Positions 23,300 to 34,604 of a stretch of DNA of 64,000 nucleotides are shown here, in pieces. The DNA comes from Mantis religiosa (Eukaryota; Arthropoda; Insecta; Mantodea; Mantidae). The stretch's first letter is position 1. The number at the start of each line of letters is the position of its first letter. Under the pieces are notes generated by a model. It had not been told where the DNA came from. It searched no databases and was given only the letters and a program-made list of their open reading frames with translations. The translations under genes and the position numbers were made by a program. Location: NCBI GenBank assembly GCA_030765055.1, contig CM060958.1, positions 6,645,849-6,709,848 on the forward strand, read 5' to 3'.

Positions 23300-23430
23300 T
23301 ACATTCTGTAGTATATTACTCCAGTAGTAACCCTGCCTGAGTCAACTCTGAAGATGCCTGGCGGAGAGACGGGCGAAACGTCAAGTACTATTTCAGCCAA
23401 TCGACCACGGCCGAAAATACCGGATAACAC
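23300..23430 (+). mobile_element. PLE-type terminal relic with hammerhead
   Basis: The sequence around CTGAAGATGCCTGGCGGAGA and GGGCGAAACGTC is the kind of end found on Penelope-like elements. No adjacent RT or endonuclease frame. Only the ribozyme segment is diagnostic. Confidence 0.55.
23344..23386 (+). ncRNA. Hammerhead ribozyme motif
   Basis: CUGAAGA at 23348-23354, stem II GCCU...GGGC, GAAA at 23375-23378, the self-complementary ACGU, and cleavage C at 23382 (GUC). Stem I (ACU with AGU) needs a one-base bulge, so this is a weaker fold than the others. Catalytic boxes intact. Confidence 0.62.
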
Positions 23431-24009
23431 ATTTTATTGATTTAAATCTGGAGTGTGGTATTTATCTGAATTTCATATTTGTGTTGTGCTGCTCTCTCCC
23501 TCTCTCTTTCATACACACACACACACCATCTTTTTCTAGATTTTTTTTTTTTTTTAATTTAAGAGACCTTGAAGCATGTATTTCCATTGAAATTTTAATG
23601 CTGAATTGTTGAATGGAATGTAATACTTCATTTACCTACTATAAAAGGATGCTAGAGAAAGAAAAATAATTTAATTTTTTGGTGGAGAGTTGATTCCGCC
23701 ATGTTTCTGTGGCACTGTTTGCACGTAATTGCAAACATAAATCAGAAAGCTTCCTGTCTTTAACAACAACCCCGTGTAAAATAGTAACCAAACACCCCTA
23801 ACACCATGTAAATGAATGCTGTTTATTAACCTGCTGTGCATAATGGAAGCTAAAAGAACCATGTTGATGTTGCAAAGAGAACACTAGATCTGTGTGTCTG
23901 ATGCATGTAAGTGAAAAATAGCTGGCACTTATCTCCTGCACCACGACTGCTGCATGCGACTAACACTTCATGGCAGAGCCCATGCCAAATGTTGTGTTAC
24001 TTTTTGAAG

Positions 24010-24177
24010 GTGTTCAGGCTCCCCCTAAGCCAGTGAGAACATACCAGCAAGGGCTTGGCCCATATGTGGTGAAGGGCTCTGCAACTTCAGGGGGCCCACA
24101 AGCCCCAAACCGGCTGTTCAGCCATTCCTTTGTTTCTGCTGCTACAGACACTACGCCAAACCTCTTCTCTTCAACAG
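24010..24177 (+). CDS. Host gene exon b: SRCIN1/KIAA1217-like protein
   Basis: Acceptor TTTTTGAAG before 24010, donor ACAG|GTCAGT after 24177; phase 1 in and phase 1 out. It encodes GVQAPPKPVRTYQQGLGPYV and PQAPNRLFSHSFVSAATD up to LFSSTG, again proline- and serine-rich. The alternative AG seven bases downstream would give an immediate stop, which supports 24010 as the start. Joins exon a (phase 1) and exon c (phase 1) without interruption. Confidence 0.75.
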
Positions 24178-24715
24178 GTCAGTTGTGGTGGACCAACAAA
24201 GGAAAATTGAAATATTTATATAGGAAAAAAGTTTGAGATGGGAGTGTTCACTGCGGATGGTAGTTCATTTTGCCAGTTCAGCACTGTGCTGTTTATGGCA
24301 GCATTTAAAACATTCTATAGTAACAATCATATAAATTTTGTGAATATCTATTGATGCTTTTGGCCTTAGAATTGTTGCAAGCTAATTATACCATATTCTC
24401 AAATTTGTTTGGACTTTCCTACTAATAAGATGCTCTTATGATAAAGTACCATATAATGTTAATTTTTATTTTTGTGTGAGTTAAACAGCACATAATTAAG
24501 ATTTCTAAAACATACGTTTACAAACTAATAATTATCTTTATTTTACTTTTTTATTAACAAACTTAGTATTTCTTTGCAGTTACCCTTAAGGCAATCCACC
24601 TATGAAATCATGTGAAAATCATTAAAAAATGTAAATTTGTGCTTTGGCACTTTATATATGCTTAGATTTATTTGTATTTAAATAATAGTTCTTTCACACT
24701 AGTCATGTGCAGGTA

Positions 24716-26038
24716 CGAGGGCTGTTCAATAAAGAATGATCATAATTTTTTTACGGTCATAATTTTTCACACTAAAATACAATGTTATTATATTCTGTTA
24801 GCTTAATGTGAAACAAACACGCTGTAGTAGTTTCATTCTTAGTTCTCCTGGTTCCCACATGTGAGAACCAGGCAAGTTCAGACATGTTCAGTATCGCCTA
24901 CCAGTGCAATGAAGGTAACACGTGAAGAACAATACGCGGCTTTGAAATTCTGCTTTCGTCTCAACAAATCTTCAGCTGAGGCCTATACAATGTTACAGGA
25001 GGCCTATGGAGAGTCTGTTCTTCCCTACAGCACAGCTCGAAGGGGGTTTAAAATGTTTAAAGAGGGGAGACAATCAATTTCAAAGGAAGGTGGACCTGGT
25101 GCTCCAGTTACTACTCTTATGGAAGAAAACATCAACACTGCTGCTGCCATTGTGAGAGAGGATCAACGAACTACCTTAAGATCACTTTCTGAAATACTGA
25201 ACATTTCATTGGGTGCCACCCACACGTTGGTGATAGAAACATTACACATGAGACGTGTTTGTGCGCGATGGGTTCCAAGACTGTTGATTCACGAACAAAG
25301 GTAATTCGCATGCAGGTCTGCATGTAGTTAAAGTTGATGTTAGAGGAAGATCCAGAGTTTCTTTCAAACGCAATCACTGCTGATGAAACTTGGCTACATC
25401 ATTTTGATCCTGAGAGCAAACAGCAAAACTGAGTGTGGAAATCTCCTTCATCACCAATCCCCAAAAAAGTAAAAGTGGTTGCTTCTGCTGGGAAAGTTAT
25501 GGTCATCTCATTGTTTGATATTCATGGAATGGTTTATCAGCATGTTGTACCTGCACTCACATCAGTAACTGGACAATACTACAGGGATGTCCTGAAAACA
25601 TTGCAAGTCCATATCAGGTGCAAAAGACCACATTTCCGTGAAGCAGGCTGGATGCTGCACCACGATAATGTGCGGCTGCATATTGCCAATGTTGTTCCTG
25701 AATATCTTGCAAAAATCAACATGAAGTGCATCCCTCACCCTCCCTATAGTCCGGATATAGTCCCGTGTGACTTTTTTCTATTCCATAACTTGAAGAAACA
25801 CCTTTTTGCGAGGCATTATCCATCATCAGAAGCATTAGTGAAGGCTGCAGAGGCGATTTTGAAGGATCTCTCAAAAAATGGTTTCCAACATGTCTTTGAG
25901 GACTGGCAGAAACACTGGGACAAGCGCATCGCATTCAGGGGAGACTATTTTGAGAAGGACCATCAAAATTATGAGGATGAGTAAAGGTACGTTCTGAAAA
26001 AAAAAAAATTGTGATCATTCTTTATTAAACAGCCCTCG
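24716..26038 (+). mobile_element. Best-preserved mariner element, 1323 bp
   Basis: Terminal inverted repeats are near-perfect: CGAGGGCTGTTCAATAAAGA and following bases at the left, with the complement (TCTTTATTAAACAGCCCTCG) ending at 26038; TA on both sides. Length and layout are those of a complete mariner. Inside is a nearly full transposase reading frame with three lesions. Confidence 0.95.
24909..25984 (+). pseudogene. Mariner transposase (D,D34D), three lesions
   Basis: The likely start MKVTREEQYAALKFCFRLNK is followed by a helix-turn-helix region and WVPRLLIHEQR. At about 25300 a one-base loss shifts the frame. The next frame has an in-frame TAG near 25326 and a TGA near 25430. Catalytic residues are all present: ITADETW (first D), LHHDNVRLH (second D), and YSPDIVPCDFFLF (third D). 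Counting from the second to the third gives 34 intervening residues, the mariner D34D signature. The C-terminus FRGDYFEKDHQNYEDE ends at 25984. As a DNA transposase it would cut and rejoin the element at TA sites, but this copy cannot make a full protein. Confidence 0.92.
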
Positions 26039-26121
26039 TAATAAAGTGGAATGTGAATGAGATAAAACCTTTTTAAACCACTTGTTAAATTAGAAAAACA
26101 CTTTAGCTCCACTTACATTAA

Positions 26122-26167
26122 AATTAGGACATGTTTCGAGGAACTCGCGTCCTCATCATCAGCTGAT
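26122..26167 (-). ncRNA. Hammerhead ribozyme motif (left of twin pair)
   Basis: On minus: CUGAUGA (26156-26162), a strong stem II GAGGA...UCCUC, GAAA (26134-26137), the self-complementary ACAUGU, and the GUC cleavage site with C opposite G26128. Stem I pairs four of five positions (AUCAG with CUAAU). The cleanest stem II in the window. Confidence 0.8.
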
Positions 26168-26202
26168 GTTCGACTAGTCACTACAACCTGCACTAGTTGA
26201 GA

Positions 26203-26246
26203 CTCAGCTGATGATAGAAGCAACAGCTCTTGAAACACGTCTGTGA
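26203..26246 (+). ncRNA. Hammerhead ribozyme motif (right of twin pair)
   Basis: CUGAUGA at 26208-26214, stem II AGAAGC...GCUCUU, GAAA at 26232-26235, then CACGUC with cleavage after C26241. Stem III (ACACGU) has one mismatch relative to the ACAUGU of its partner. Stem I is weak. Confidence 0.68.
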
Positions 26247-27104
26247 AAAAAAAAAAAATGTTAGTAAAGCAATGTGTCAATATCTTCTCAATTCACTTTT
26301 ATTTTAACTTGTGCTTCACTGTCTCTACACTTCTTTCAATTTTTATACTTTGAATAAAGCTCTGGTCTGTTTTTTGCTGCTATCTAGCATCTTAAGGTAT
26401 AATTAGTTGTTGACCGGTAACGGGACAATCTCTAATTAGCATAAACCAAATACTAGATCACTACTTGTGAAACATTTAGACATGACCTTCCCCAAATTTC
26501 CTGGAAAGCATCCTTTTTTTGGTCCGATTATAAAATTTTGAAACTCTTAAGTTCCACAAGCTTCCTTGAAAATATCTCTTCTTCTCCCGTTACAACACTA
26601 GCACTTTTGTGTAGCACTTTGGTCTAGCGGTCAATATACTAGGGTTCAACTCCAGAGGTCACAAGCTTCAGATCCCAGTTATAGACTGGGAATTTTGCTT
26701 TTTCGGTATCCTCTCTAGGGTCTGAAAATGTTAAGGATGAGAGTGTCAAAGACTTATTGAGTCATACTTTATTAAAACTTAAAACTTGACTCATATCAAT
26801 TCATTTCATTTGACATGAGTGAAGTTTTAAGTTTTAATAAATTATGACTTTCAGCACTTTTTTATTCATAACTTTAAACGAGAGTGTGATTTAATGTTTA
26901 AATGAAAAACCTAAAATAAAAAGAAGAAGAAAGAAATATTGCTGACTAATGAGTGAACACATGGTTTCAAAGGCAGAGCTGCATGCAGAAGGTGGCGTAT
27001 AAATGGAACACATAAAAATGAGTAACACTGGGGAGTAATCATTCTAGCATTTAGTAGGCAGTAAGTTGAAAAGTTGAATTAGATTTGTAAATATAAATTA
27101 CTGC

Positions 27105-27362
27105 TCGGACAGCGGTTCTGTGCCGGTGACCTACTTTCTTCGCGCACTGAGGAGAGTCTATACCCAAACGTCACTTGCACCTTCTGCTGGCGCTGGAAGA
27201 TGGGAGACAATGCAGCACGGCCATATTTTGCACGATACTGACTATTTCAGTGTACTGCGCATGACCGAAAGTGAGGGTACTGCGCATGACCGAGAGTGTA
27301 GACTCGGCAGCTGGCTTTAGACTAGTGCGCATACGGTCCTCACCGGCACAAAACCATTGTTC
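27105..27362. mobile_element. Candidate MITE with about 28-bp inverted repeats
   Basis: The left end CTCGGACAGCGGTTCTGTGC-CGGTGA has an imperfect inverted partner at the right (complement of GTCGAACAATGGTTTTGTGC-CGGTGAGGAC). The interior is GC-richer than its surroundings and has the direct repeat TACTGCGCATGACCGA twice. No transposase. Target-site duplication unclear, so family unknown. Confidence 0.5.
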
Positions 27363-27718
27363 GACCTGTAATACTATAATACTAACACAGAGCTCAGAAA
27401 GCAATTGCCTTTAAGATACGATATTTCAAGTATTTGACCTACCTTGCAGGTGCAGCTTTGATGAGTGTCTTGCCATGGTATTAAGTGGTATTCCATTTCT
27501 TGGCAGGGGCACAGAATTTTCTGATTCAACTTTCCAACACTAGAATATAATTACATTAGAGTAGTGGTGTTAAATAAGACCTTAGCAAGGAAAAATAAAA
27601 ATACAACTATGGAATTTAAGGGTATTTTGTACCAAAATTACTATTTTCTGCAAATTTCAACCATTTTAAGTCAATGTTTTGCTATAGATATTTTTTAAGA
27701 TATCAGAAATAAGAACTA

Positions 27719-28753
27719 CGTGGTGCGTTCAAGTTATAGCACCTATTTTTTTGTCTCACAAAGTAATCTCAAGAAAAATGAGAAACTATTGTCACTTCTC
27801 AACATAATCTCCCTCTAGCTGTACACATTTTTCACAACGTCGATGCCATGATTCCATGGCCGCTGCGAACGCTACTTTAGGAGTGTGTTTTGACCACTGG
27901 AAAATCGCTGAGGTAATAGTGGCGCAACTAGTGAATCTACGACCATGGAGAGTGTCTTTCATCGTGGAAAACTGCCAAAAGTCACTAGGAACCAGGTGAG
28001 GTGAGTAGGGAGCATGAGTATTCACTTCAAAGTTGTTGTCACAAAGAAACTCCTACGTCGCATTTGCCCAAAGTTGTCTTGATGAAAGAGCACATGTCTA
28101 ATCTTTTCCGCCCGTTTTTCACGCAATGTTGGGAGGAGTTTATTCTTCAAAACATTTTGTTAGGATGCAGCTGTCACCGTAGTGCCCATTGGAATGTAAT
28201 GAGTAAGGATTACACCACTGTTGCCCCAAAAGATGGCCACCATCATTTTGTCAGCACTGGCGATCACCCAAAATTTTTTTGGTGGCGGTGAGTCTGTGTG
28301 CTTCCATTGAACTGACTGGCACTTCATTTCAACGTTCTCCACTTGCTGGATCATGTCATCAGACTGGCTGGTGCGAGGCCATAACTGCCTTGGTTTGTTG
28401 TCACATGATGTTCTGTCTTCATTGAACTGTTGCACCCAGGAACGCACTTTAGACACATCCATGGTACCATCACCACATGCCTCACTCAACTGGCAATGAA
28501 TTTCAATAAGTGTCACACCACGAAAATGGAGAAAACGAATGATTACACGCTGTTCTTGCAATGAAAACATCGCCATTTTAAGTATCAAAAACAGTCGTAA
28601 CTGTCGTCACTGTCACTAGAGTTCTATGCACTGTACTGTGCTGCCATCTCTTCACTCATTCACATAGAGTCCTTGTGTATTTTTTAAGAAAGCAGAAGTT
28701 CATATCTGGTCACAGTCCTGAAAAAAAAAATAGGAGGTGTTATAACTTGAACG
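27719..28753 (-). mobile_element. Mariner family M1, internally deleted
   Basis: The left end CGTGGTGCGTTCAAGTTATA and the complement of its partner end at 28753, with TA on both sides. On minus the N-terminus FSLQEQRVIIRFLHFRGVTL (28575) runs to KPRQLWPRTSQSDD. A deletion joins VENVEMKCQSVQWKH to PPPKKFWVIASADKMMVAIF, removing the first catalytic region. The second frame, from 28025, keeps YSPHLVPSDF (third D) and ends CEKCVQLEGDYVEK at 27795. Same family as 17491-19065 and 36736-37637. Confidence 0.9.
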
Positions 28754-29091
28754 TACCTGCTACATTTTCATTGTTCATTGTACCTAAATAAAAAATAATT
28801 TATAAATATTAAAACAGAGCCTTATATGAAGTGCATCACATAGAAAAGTACTGAATATTTAGACTTTTAAATTCTCTATTATTTCTGAAATACAGCTTTT
28901 CACAAAAAGTTACATGTTTTGTATAAGTTCAACGATTTTTGTGGATAATAAAAATAATTAAACTATGTAAACAGTTTAAATCTTTTAAAGTTGATACATG
29001 TTTAATATAATATTTAAAAGGCTCATTAGAAGATTTCTTCATCCACCTTCAAAGAAGAGCTGCTGAACATTTGAAACAAATAGCTAAACAA

Positions 29092-29530
29092 TTTGATAGA
29101 TTGAGTCAACATGAAAAATTCAATACCATGGCTGGGATTTGAACCACGATCTGCTGGTTTCCGTCCATTTGCTCTAACCCATTGAGCTAACATGGCCAAC
29201 ATGCTGTCCTGACATTAAATTCTCCATTTGACTCGTATATTTCCCCGGCAAACCACTAGGTGCTCTCATATCTGAGATACACCGTTTGTGGTGACCTACT
29301 GTCGTAAGTACTCGAGTCCCAGGCTTCATCATTAATTCTTATTATTTTAATTAATTGATGGAAATTAATAATTTTCTCGTACTAGCCGTACAACGTGAAC
29401 ATGGGTTAGAGTGACTGGACGGAAACCAGGAGGTCCGTGGTTCAAGTCCTGGCCATGACTCAATCTATCAAAAACCTTAGCCTATATACGGCTAGTGTGA
29501 GAAAATTATTGATTTCTATCAGTTAACTAA
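29092..29530. mobile_element. tRNA-bearing repeat (family B), head-to-head copies
   Basis: A minus copy (GAGTCAACATGAAAAATTCA ... complement of the A box TAGCTCAATGGG near 29185 ... CCACTAGGTGCTCTC) is followed by another minus tail fragment (29345-29395) and then a plus copy (GGTTAGAGTGACTGGACGGA, B box GGTTCAAGTCC, CTATATACGGCTAGTGTGAG). The same inverted arrangement recurs near 56- and 61-kb. Confidence 0.78.
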
Positions 29531-29910
29531 AATAGCTAAACAATGCAACATTTGAAACATTTTATATTGGTAAAAATAAAAGAAACAAAATTTTGAGGGA
29601 ATATGCTTTTGAAACATTACAGGTTATTTGCGTACTTGTTCATACTCATTTAAATGTTAACAATTTAAATTGCTGAAAATTCATAAATGCATTCTGATTC
29701 TTATTCTTCGTGACATTTGTATAAAAATGTTAAACATGATTATTTTCAATACGTAATCCAAAATTCAGTATTGTTCAGTATAGTTAAAGGTTAAAATCAT
29801 TGAAAATGTCTAGACATTTATTAAACAGTTGCCTGAGGCTAAAAAAATATAGTCATTTTGTAATTTGCAAAAAGATGCTGAGATATGAAAGTGTTACTTT
29901 TGATTTGCAG

Positions 29911-30079
29911 CCGATCGCCTCCATGCAGAGAGTGGGTATATGTCTTCCCCTGAAAGAGGAGGTCCTAGAGCCTATCCTGCAGCATATCCCCCTGGAGGAC
30001 CTGGCTATGAGGATCCCTACTACAGTCAATATACGTCACGCTCAGGCTCCATAACTCCAGTCATAGACGAGGAGGCAAG
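29911..30079 (+). CDS. Host gene exon c: SRCIN1/KIAA1217-like protein
   Basis: Acceptor TTTGATTTGCAG before 29911, donor GCAAG|GTATGT after 30079; phase 1 in, phase 2 out. It encodes ADRLHAESGYMSSPERGGPR, then YPPGGPGYEDPYYSQYTSRS and ITPVIDEEA. A tyrosine- and proline-rich segment of the kind that carries phosphotyrosine and SH3-binding sites in SRCIN1; that role is inference. Frames with exons b and d are compatible. Confidence 0.8.
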
Positions 30080-31109
30080 GTATGTATTGTAATGCTGGTT
30101 ACTGTGGAGCATGAACTGAAGAGGAGAAATTCAACATTGTCATGGTTAAACATGTTGTACTCAGTACAATTTGAATAGGAACTTACACAAAGAAATAATT
30201 TTGCATAACATGAGAAATTTGTTTGTGGTCAAGGATAAAGAAATCCCCTTAAATAAACCACTAACGTGGATCTCATTGATTAGCTTGTTAGATCCTTTTC
30301 TAGTGTCTCATTGGCATATGGTAAGAACTTACAGTTCTGTAGAGATGTTCTGTAACAGTATGAAGATTCCTCAACTACAACTCTCCAGGTTCCACACCTA
30401 TTCTGGACAAAGGTTGAGTTGGAAATGTTAGGTTCATGTCCATTACTTCACAAAAAATCAAAAACCTGATACAGCTTCTACCACTCAGTTTTCTGTTCTG
30501 GAAGTTAAGTACCTTAAAAATGTCTAAGACAGTTTGTGAAGCTTGTTATATGAGAACTATACCAGGATACTGTAAAAGCAAAAGCTATGGCAAAGCCAAA
30601 GTCGATTCTTTCAAACTGATTTTAAAATTAAAGATAAATTTAAGACCAAGTTAACGACAAATTTTAAACTTGATATTCATTTGTTTCTGTACTTTACTTC
30701 CAATATATTTGAATATCATGTCATAACTGGTTGGAGAAGCTGGGCAAATGCAGTTAGTACATTGATGTGCTATCGGGAACACTTTTTGAAAGTGTTTAAT
30801 CATCCTTCCTCAGAATAGAGTACCTAATAGATATTTTTTTCTTTTTCTCAACAGCGTTTATGACATCGTTTTAGAAATGTGGTACCATGAGCGGAGAAAG
30901 TGTCATACACAAAATTAAATAACAATTTAGATGGGAAGTTTTAGAATAAAGCAGTCTAACGCAAAGTTTATGGTACTTGCTATTTGTCAGCTATGGTGAT
31001 TGAGAAAAATCTGCAAGAAAACCTCAGTCAAGAAGGAAGGTACTGGAGGGATTTCAATTGTTGACATTCTGTACACAAGTATGGCCTTAATGACTTTGGC
31101 TACCGATGT

Positions 31110-31440
31110 CAGTACATCACACATGCAGTAATTTTCTAAACATTCACGGCCTAACAGCCCGCAAACAAGCCAGAGCTTGCCAGCCTCACAACCATTTACG
31201 CAAGGCAAGGGTGGGCAAATATCCAACTGATACAGGAAGGAGATGTGGTCAGCATCATGGATTCCCTAGCTGAAAAGCTGGCTTTCTTCACCAAGATTTA
31301 CTATCTATCATAGTTCCTCAAATTCCTCATGGTGCTGAGTGGGCACCAGTCCTGTACCCGGGACTTAAGGAGGGCATTGAACCTGGGCACTTTCCATGCC
31401 ACAGAACCAAAGCAAAATGCCTTAGCCCAATACAACACAG
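31110..31440. repeat. Dispersed repeat X, uninterrupted copy
   Basis: Matches 44020-44740 with the solo LTR removed: shared AAGGAGATGTGGTCAGCATC-type, GGGCACCAGTCCTGTACCCG-type and AAAATGCCTTAGCCC-type segments. This copy serves as the empty-site control for the LTR insertion at 44190-44587. Family unknown. Confidence 0.65.
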
Positions 31441-31556
31441 TGCAGGACAGTTTTATAGACATGATGGCTGAGAAAGCTTTTATTCTTTGTTCCTTTCATA
31501 AAAAAAATATTATTTATTTTCTTCTTTGTTATTTTAGTTCCTTTGATTAATCAAAA

Positions 31557-31730
31557 AACTTTTTTAAACCACTTCTCGAACTGTAAAAACACTTAAGCTC
31601 CACTTAAGTTAAGAGACTAGTTGGAAAGAGATTGAAAATGGAGGTGATTGCCTTTGAAACTAGTCTCTCATTAATATGAAAAAGTAAGTGACGAGTATCA
31701 ATAAACCAACTACAAATAGTTTTTGAGATC
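31557..31730. mobile_element. Inverted PLE end relic with decayed hammerhead
   Basis: The left part TTTTTAAACCACTTCTCGAA...AAGCTCCACTTAAG matches 26068-26120. The right part holds GAGA, then UUGAAAA in place of CUGANGA, stem II GGAGG...CCUUU, GAAA, CUAGUC and UCUC (about 31632-31668), followed by the family E end near 31690-31730. Stem I and stem II still pair but the catalytic box is lost. Confidence 0.55.
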
Positions 31731-32410
31731 AGTATTATTCAGTTGTTCTTCCGTTTAAAAACCAGGGAAAGTGTATCAGCTGAATTAGCTTGCAATTGAA
31801 ATGAGACAAGAGGTATTATAAACCACCTTCCCCCTTACCACTGCCAGAACAATCTAATTGAGTTAATGTGGGCTCAAATTATGTTGAAAACAGAAATAAT
31901 ACTTTTAAACTGACTGACGCTGAACGGCTTATTCACCAAGAAATTGACAACGTTGCACAAGACTGGGAAAATGCATGAGACATGCAGATAAACTATAAGA
32001 GCGCTGCTTTTGGAAAGAAATAGCACGTGACGAGATTTTGGAGCCTATCATCATAAACTTGCAACATTCAGACTATGAAGACAATGACAATGACAAATTG
32101 TTTCTTAATGGAAGTAACATTCACAGCTATAGGGATGCGCCACTGGCAGTTTCGTTGGATTAGAAAAATAGGTAATGCATAAATTATAATTATTTTTTAA
32201 ACTAGATATTTAAAACATGTGTATAATATACGAATATCCATGTTGCAATTGTGATTTGAACAACTGCATTAATATGAAGCTTTGGAAAATTCAGTTTGCT
32301 TTCCCTTACGTCTAACGCCATGAACACTCGCAAATGTGCGAGAGAGAGGGAAATATAAAAAGAGTGGGGATAACGAGGTGACAGTGCTGAAGGCTCTAAC
32401 GCAACTTATT
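31728..32410 (+). repeat. Dispersed repeat Y, copy 1 (coding-like)
   Basis: Closely related to 38457-39160 over nearly 700 bp. Shared tracts include TTAATGTGGGCTCAAATTATGT-like and AATATAAAAAGAGTGG-like sequence. In both copies the first 450 bp can be read, with breaks, as a protein containing LTDAERLIH and DFWKEI...DEILEP, followed by an Asp/Asn-rich stretch. Probably a remnant of a transposon protein; family not recognised. Confidence 0.65.
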
Positions 32411-32454
32411 TGCTACAGGCAAGAACTCTTCCCATTTGAAACACATAGTAGACC

Positions 32455-32640
32455 ACTAGACTCTTGCCAAGGCAGCCTGGGTTTGATTCTTGGTGACCGC
32501 AAAGTGAGATTTGTGGTGGACAACACGGTGTTGGGGTGGGTTTTCTCCGGGATCTCCGATTTCCCCTGCCATTTCATTCCACTAGTGCTCCATCTTCATC
32601 TCATGTATCACCAGTGTGACTGCCTGCAGTGCCGTATGTA
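32455..32640 (+). mobile_element. tRNA-like dispersed repeat, single copy
   Basis: GGTTTGATTCTTGGTGACCG resembles a B box, followed by GGGTTTTCTCCGGGATCTCC and a C/T-rich body. It looks like a tRNA-derived SINE, but no second copy is in the window. Confidence 0.4.
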
Positions 32641-33609
32641 CTAAAAGCAGCCATTAAACACTTCACATTATTTTCATATTGGCTGATTTTCAAGATAATA
32701 GTAATGCAAAGAGAAAATTTTAAAAATATAGTTGGAGTTTGTTTTGGAATCCTGGTAACTTCCTTAAATGAAAAGTTTAGTGAAAAATGGTAGAGCTTTC
32801 GAGGAAAGTGTCCTAAATTCTGAATTTCTTAACATATGCAGTTATTGTATTCCTCTCCGTCTAGAGGCTATGACAATATGATAAGAGCAGAATGATATCT
32901 TACCAAACATATGAAGCAACTAAAAGTATGACATTGCACTTGGATTACAATTGTACATTAGAAAACATAGCTCAGAAAACAAGAATATTTTATCACTTAT
33001 GTGTATGTCTTATTTTCAGATGTACTGAAGACAAACATGGCCATGTCACAAACAGTATTATTTTATATAAAACTTAATATAGAAATATTTGTCATATAAT
33101 AACATATGGACTTTGTTGTTTGAACACCATTACAGAGTATCTTATAAAATGCGCTATTTGATAAGCTTATAACTACCTTTGCTTTAAACAATATTTTCAT
33201 GTTTATATTAAAAAATAGTTGAGTGAAGCAAAGGGAGATGTAACTTATGGAAGATACACAAATGTTATTTGGCTGCTTTGTTTACTTCTTTGAGTAAAAC
33301 AATATGCCACTTGTGCTTGTTGTTTCACTATCTCGCTATTGCATGATTAATATGATAATGCCAGAGGACCAGCAGGCATTATCATATTTTACGGAATAAT
33401 TATATTCTCAAGAATTCAGGGTTGTCAGACAGCCAAATATGGAATATTGATACATCTGAAACCTTTCATTCAGATCAAAATCTTTACATACCACATAAAA
33501 CCGGCCTCATAGTCTCACTACACTGTTGATATTTGGTGCCTGTTTTCTCATAAATAATATTAGCTACTCCAGTGATCCATTGTTGGAGTTGTATGTTTTA
33601 GTTTGATAG

Positions 33610-34200
33610 CAATTCTCATGAATATTGTGGAATATTGATAGAGAAACGGTGTAGTGGTCAATTGAAAAAGAAATTGATACTGTCGAATTTAAGAACAAGC
33701 TCCATTAAGGAGTCTAAAGAAATGTTTAGAGACGAATACCCTCATGACAAGATACCCACAACCAGCACAATTCAAGATTTGTGCAAGAAATGGAGTCAAG
33801 GTTTTATTGTGAATATTAAGAACAAGCGTCCAATAGAGGGAATCCTGCCAGTAATTGACAGAATTTGAACATACATAACGACAAGCCCCAATAAATCAAT
33901 AAGGAGATTGTCTAAGAAAGTTTGTGTATCTCTTTTGGCATACCATTGTGTGCTAATGAAAGATTTCAAATTCCGACCATTTTGTGTCGGTGTAGTATAT
34001 GAGGTACAGGAACTAGACAAAGAGAAACAAGTTACTTATTGCCACTGGCTCTTATCTTCGATCGTTGACAGTTTCTTGGACCCAGTGCTCTGCTTTGTGA
34101 CAGATGAAGCCTGATTTCAGCTGTCTGGTTATGTTAACTCATAGAATTACAAATATTGGTTGCAGAATAACCCACATGTAATATAATATAATGTAATGAA
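33610..34200 (+). pseudogene. DDE transposase relic with HTH N-terminus
   Basis: In successive frames: FRDEYPHDKIPTTSTIQDLC (helix-turn-helix), RPIEGILPVIDRI, TSPNKSIRRLSKKVCVSLLA, FKFRPFCVGVVYEVQELDKE, then CFVTDEA followed by a stop where family members have W, and FQLSGYVNS. The TDEAW-LSGYVNS pair is typical of a widespread insect mariner/Tc1-related family whose N-terminus is annotated as DUF4817. Truncated after the first catalytic D. Stops and shifts make it inactive. Confidence 0.78.
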
Positions 34201-34604
34201 TGCAGTGAGGCATATTGGCTTTATGTGGGACACCTGTATTACTTTCTAATATGTGACGAGGGGATTTTTTTCTTGGGCCTCTTCTTTCTTGTTGGGGTAT
34301 ATCGTCATCCGCACCTCATTCGATTCCATGTCGATCATTCCCAGGATCCAGTTGCCCTCTACAACACGCCCACAATGTAACTTCTGTCATCCCATTTTGC
34401 ATTCGTCAATTTGAACGACGTGGCCGGGACCGCAGATGTCTGGGGCACTTTTGCAGAGGTTGACTACAAGTGTTACATATCTCTCACCATGTTGGCTGCA
34501 ACACCAAAATCAGCTTGTCGTCTGCTTGCGCATGTGTTGATGCGCATCTTTGAACTTAGAAAATATTCTTGCGTCACACAAAAAAAAGTTTCTCCCTTAT
34601 TGGA

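Larger units (their letters stand above)
14599..24009. other. Intron a-b (9.4 kb), mostly mobile DNA
   Basis: Holds the mariner derivative 14925-15906, hammerhead foldback 16424-16586, PLE foldback 16785-17000, palindromic mariner 17491-19065, PLE relic 19850-20070, a SINE A, a SINE C, a PLE B end and a SINE-like copy, all listed separately. Stretches 15910-16420, 17005-17485, 19070-19845 and 21670-23330 are AT-rich with nothing recognised. A CT/CA microsatellite lies at 23490-23526. Several frames at 22054-22942 show no supporting evidence. Confidence 0.6.
26060..26260. mobile_element. Compact twin-hammerhead foldback (PLE-derived)
   Basis: Two hammerhead motifs face opposite ways within 125 bp: minus at 26122-26167 and plus at 26203-26246. 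The central sequence is imperfectly palindromic (CATCAGCTGATG...CGACTAGT...ACTAGTTGAG...CAGCTGATG). The left flank TTTTAAACCACTTG...TTAGCTCCACTTA recurs at 31560-31605. No coding sequence. Read as the two inverted ends of a PLE with the middle lost. Confidence 0.72.
24178..29910. other. Intron b-c (5.7 kb)
   Basis: Contains the mariner 24716-26038, the twin-hammerhead unit, a possible tRNA-like relic at 26613-26695 (A-box-like TGGTCTAGCGG), a candidate MITE at 27105-27362, the M1 mariner 27719-28753 and a tRNA-bearing repeat cluster at 29092-29530. Remaining stretches are AT-rich with no recognised feature. Confidence 0.6.
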
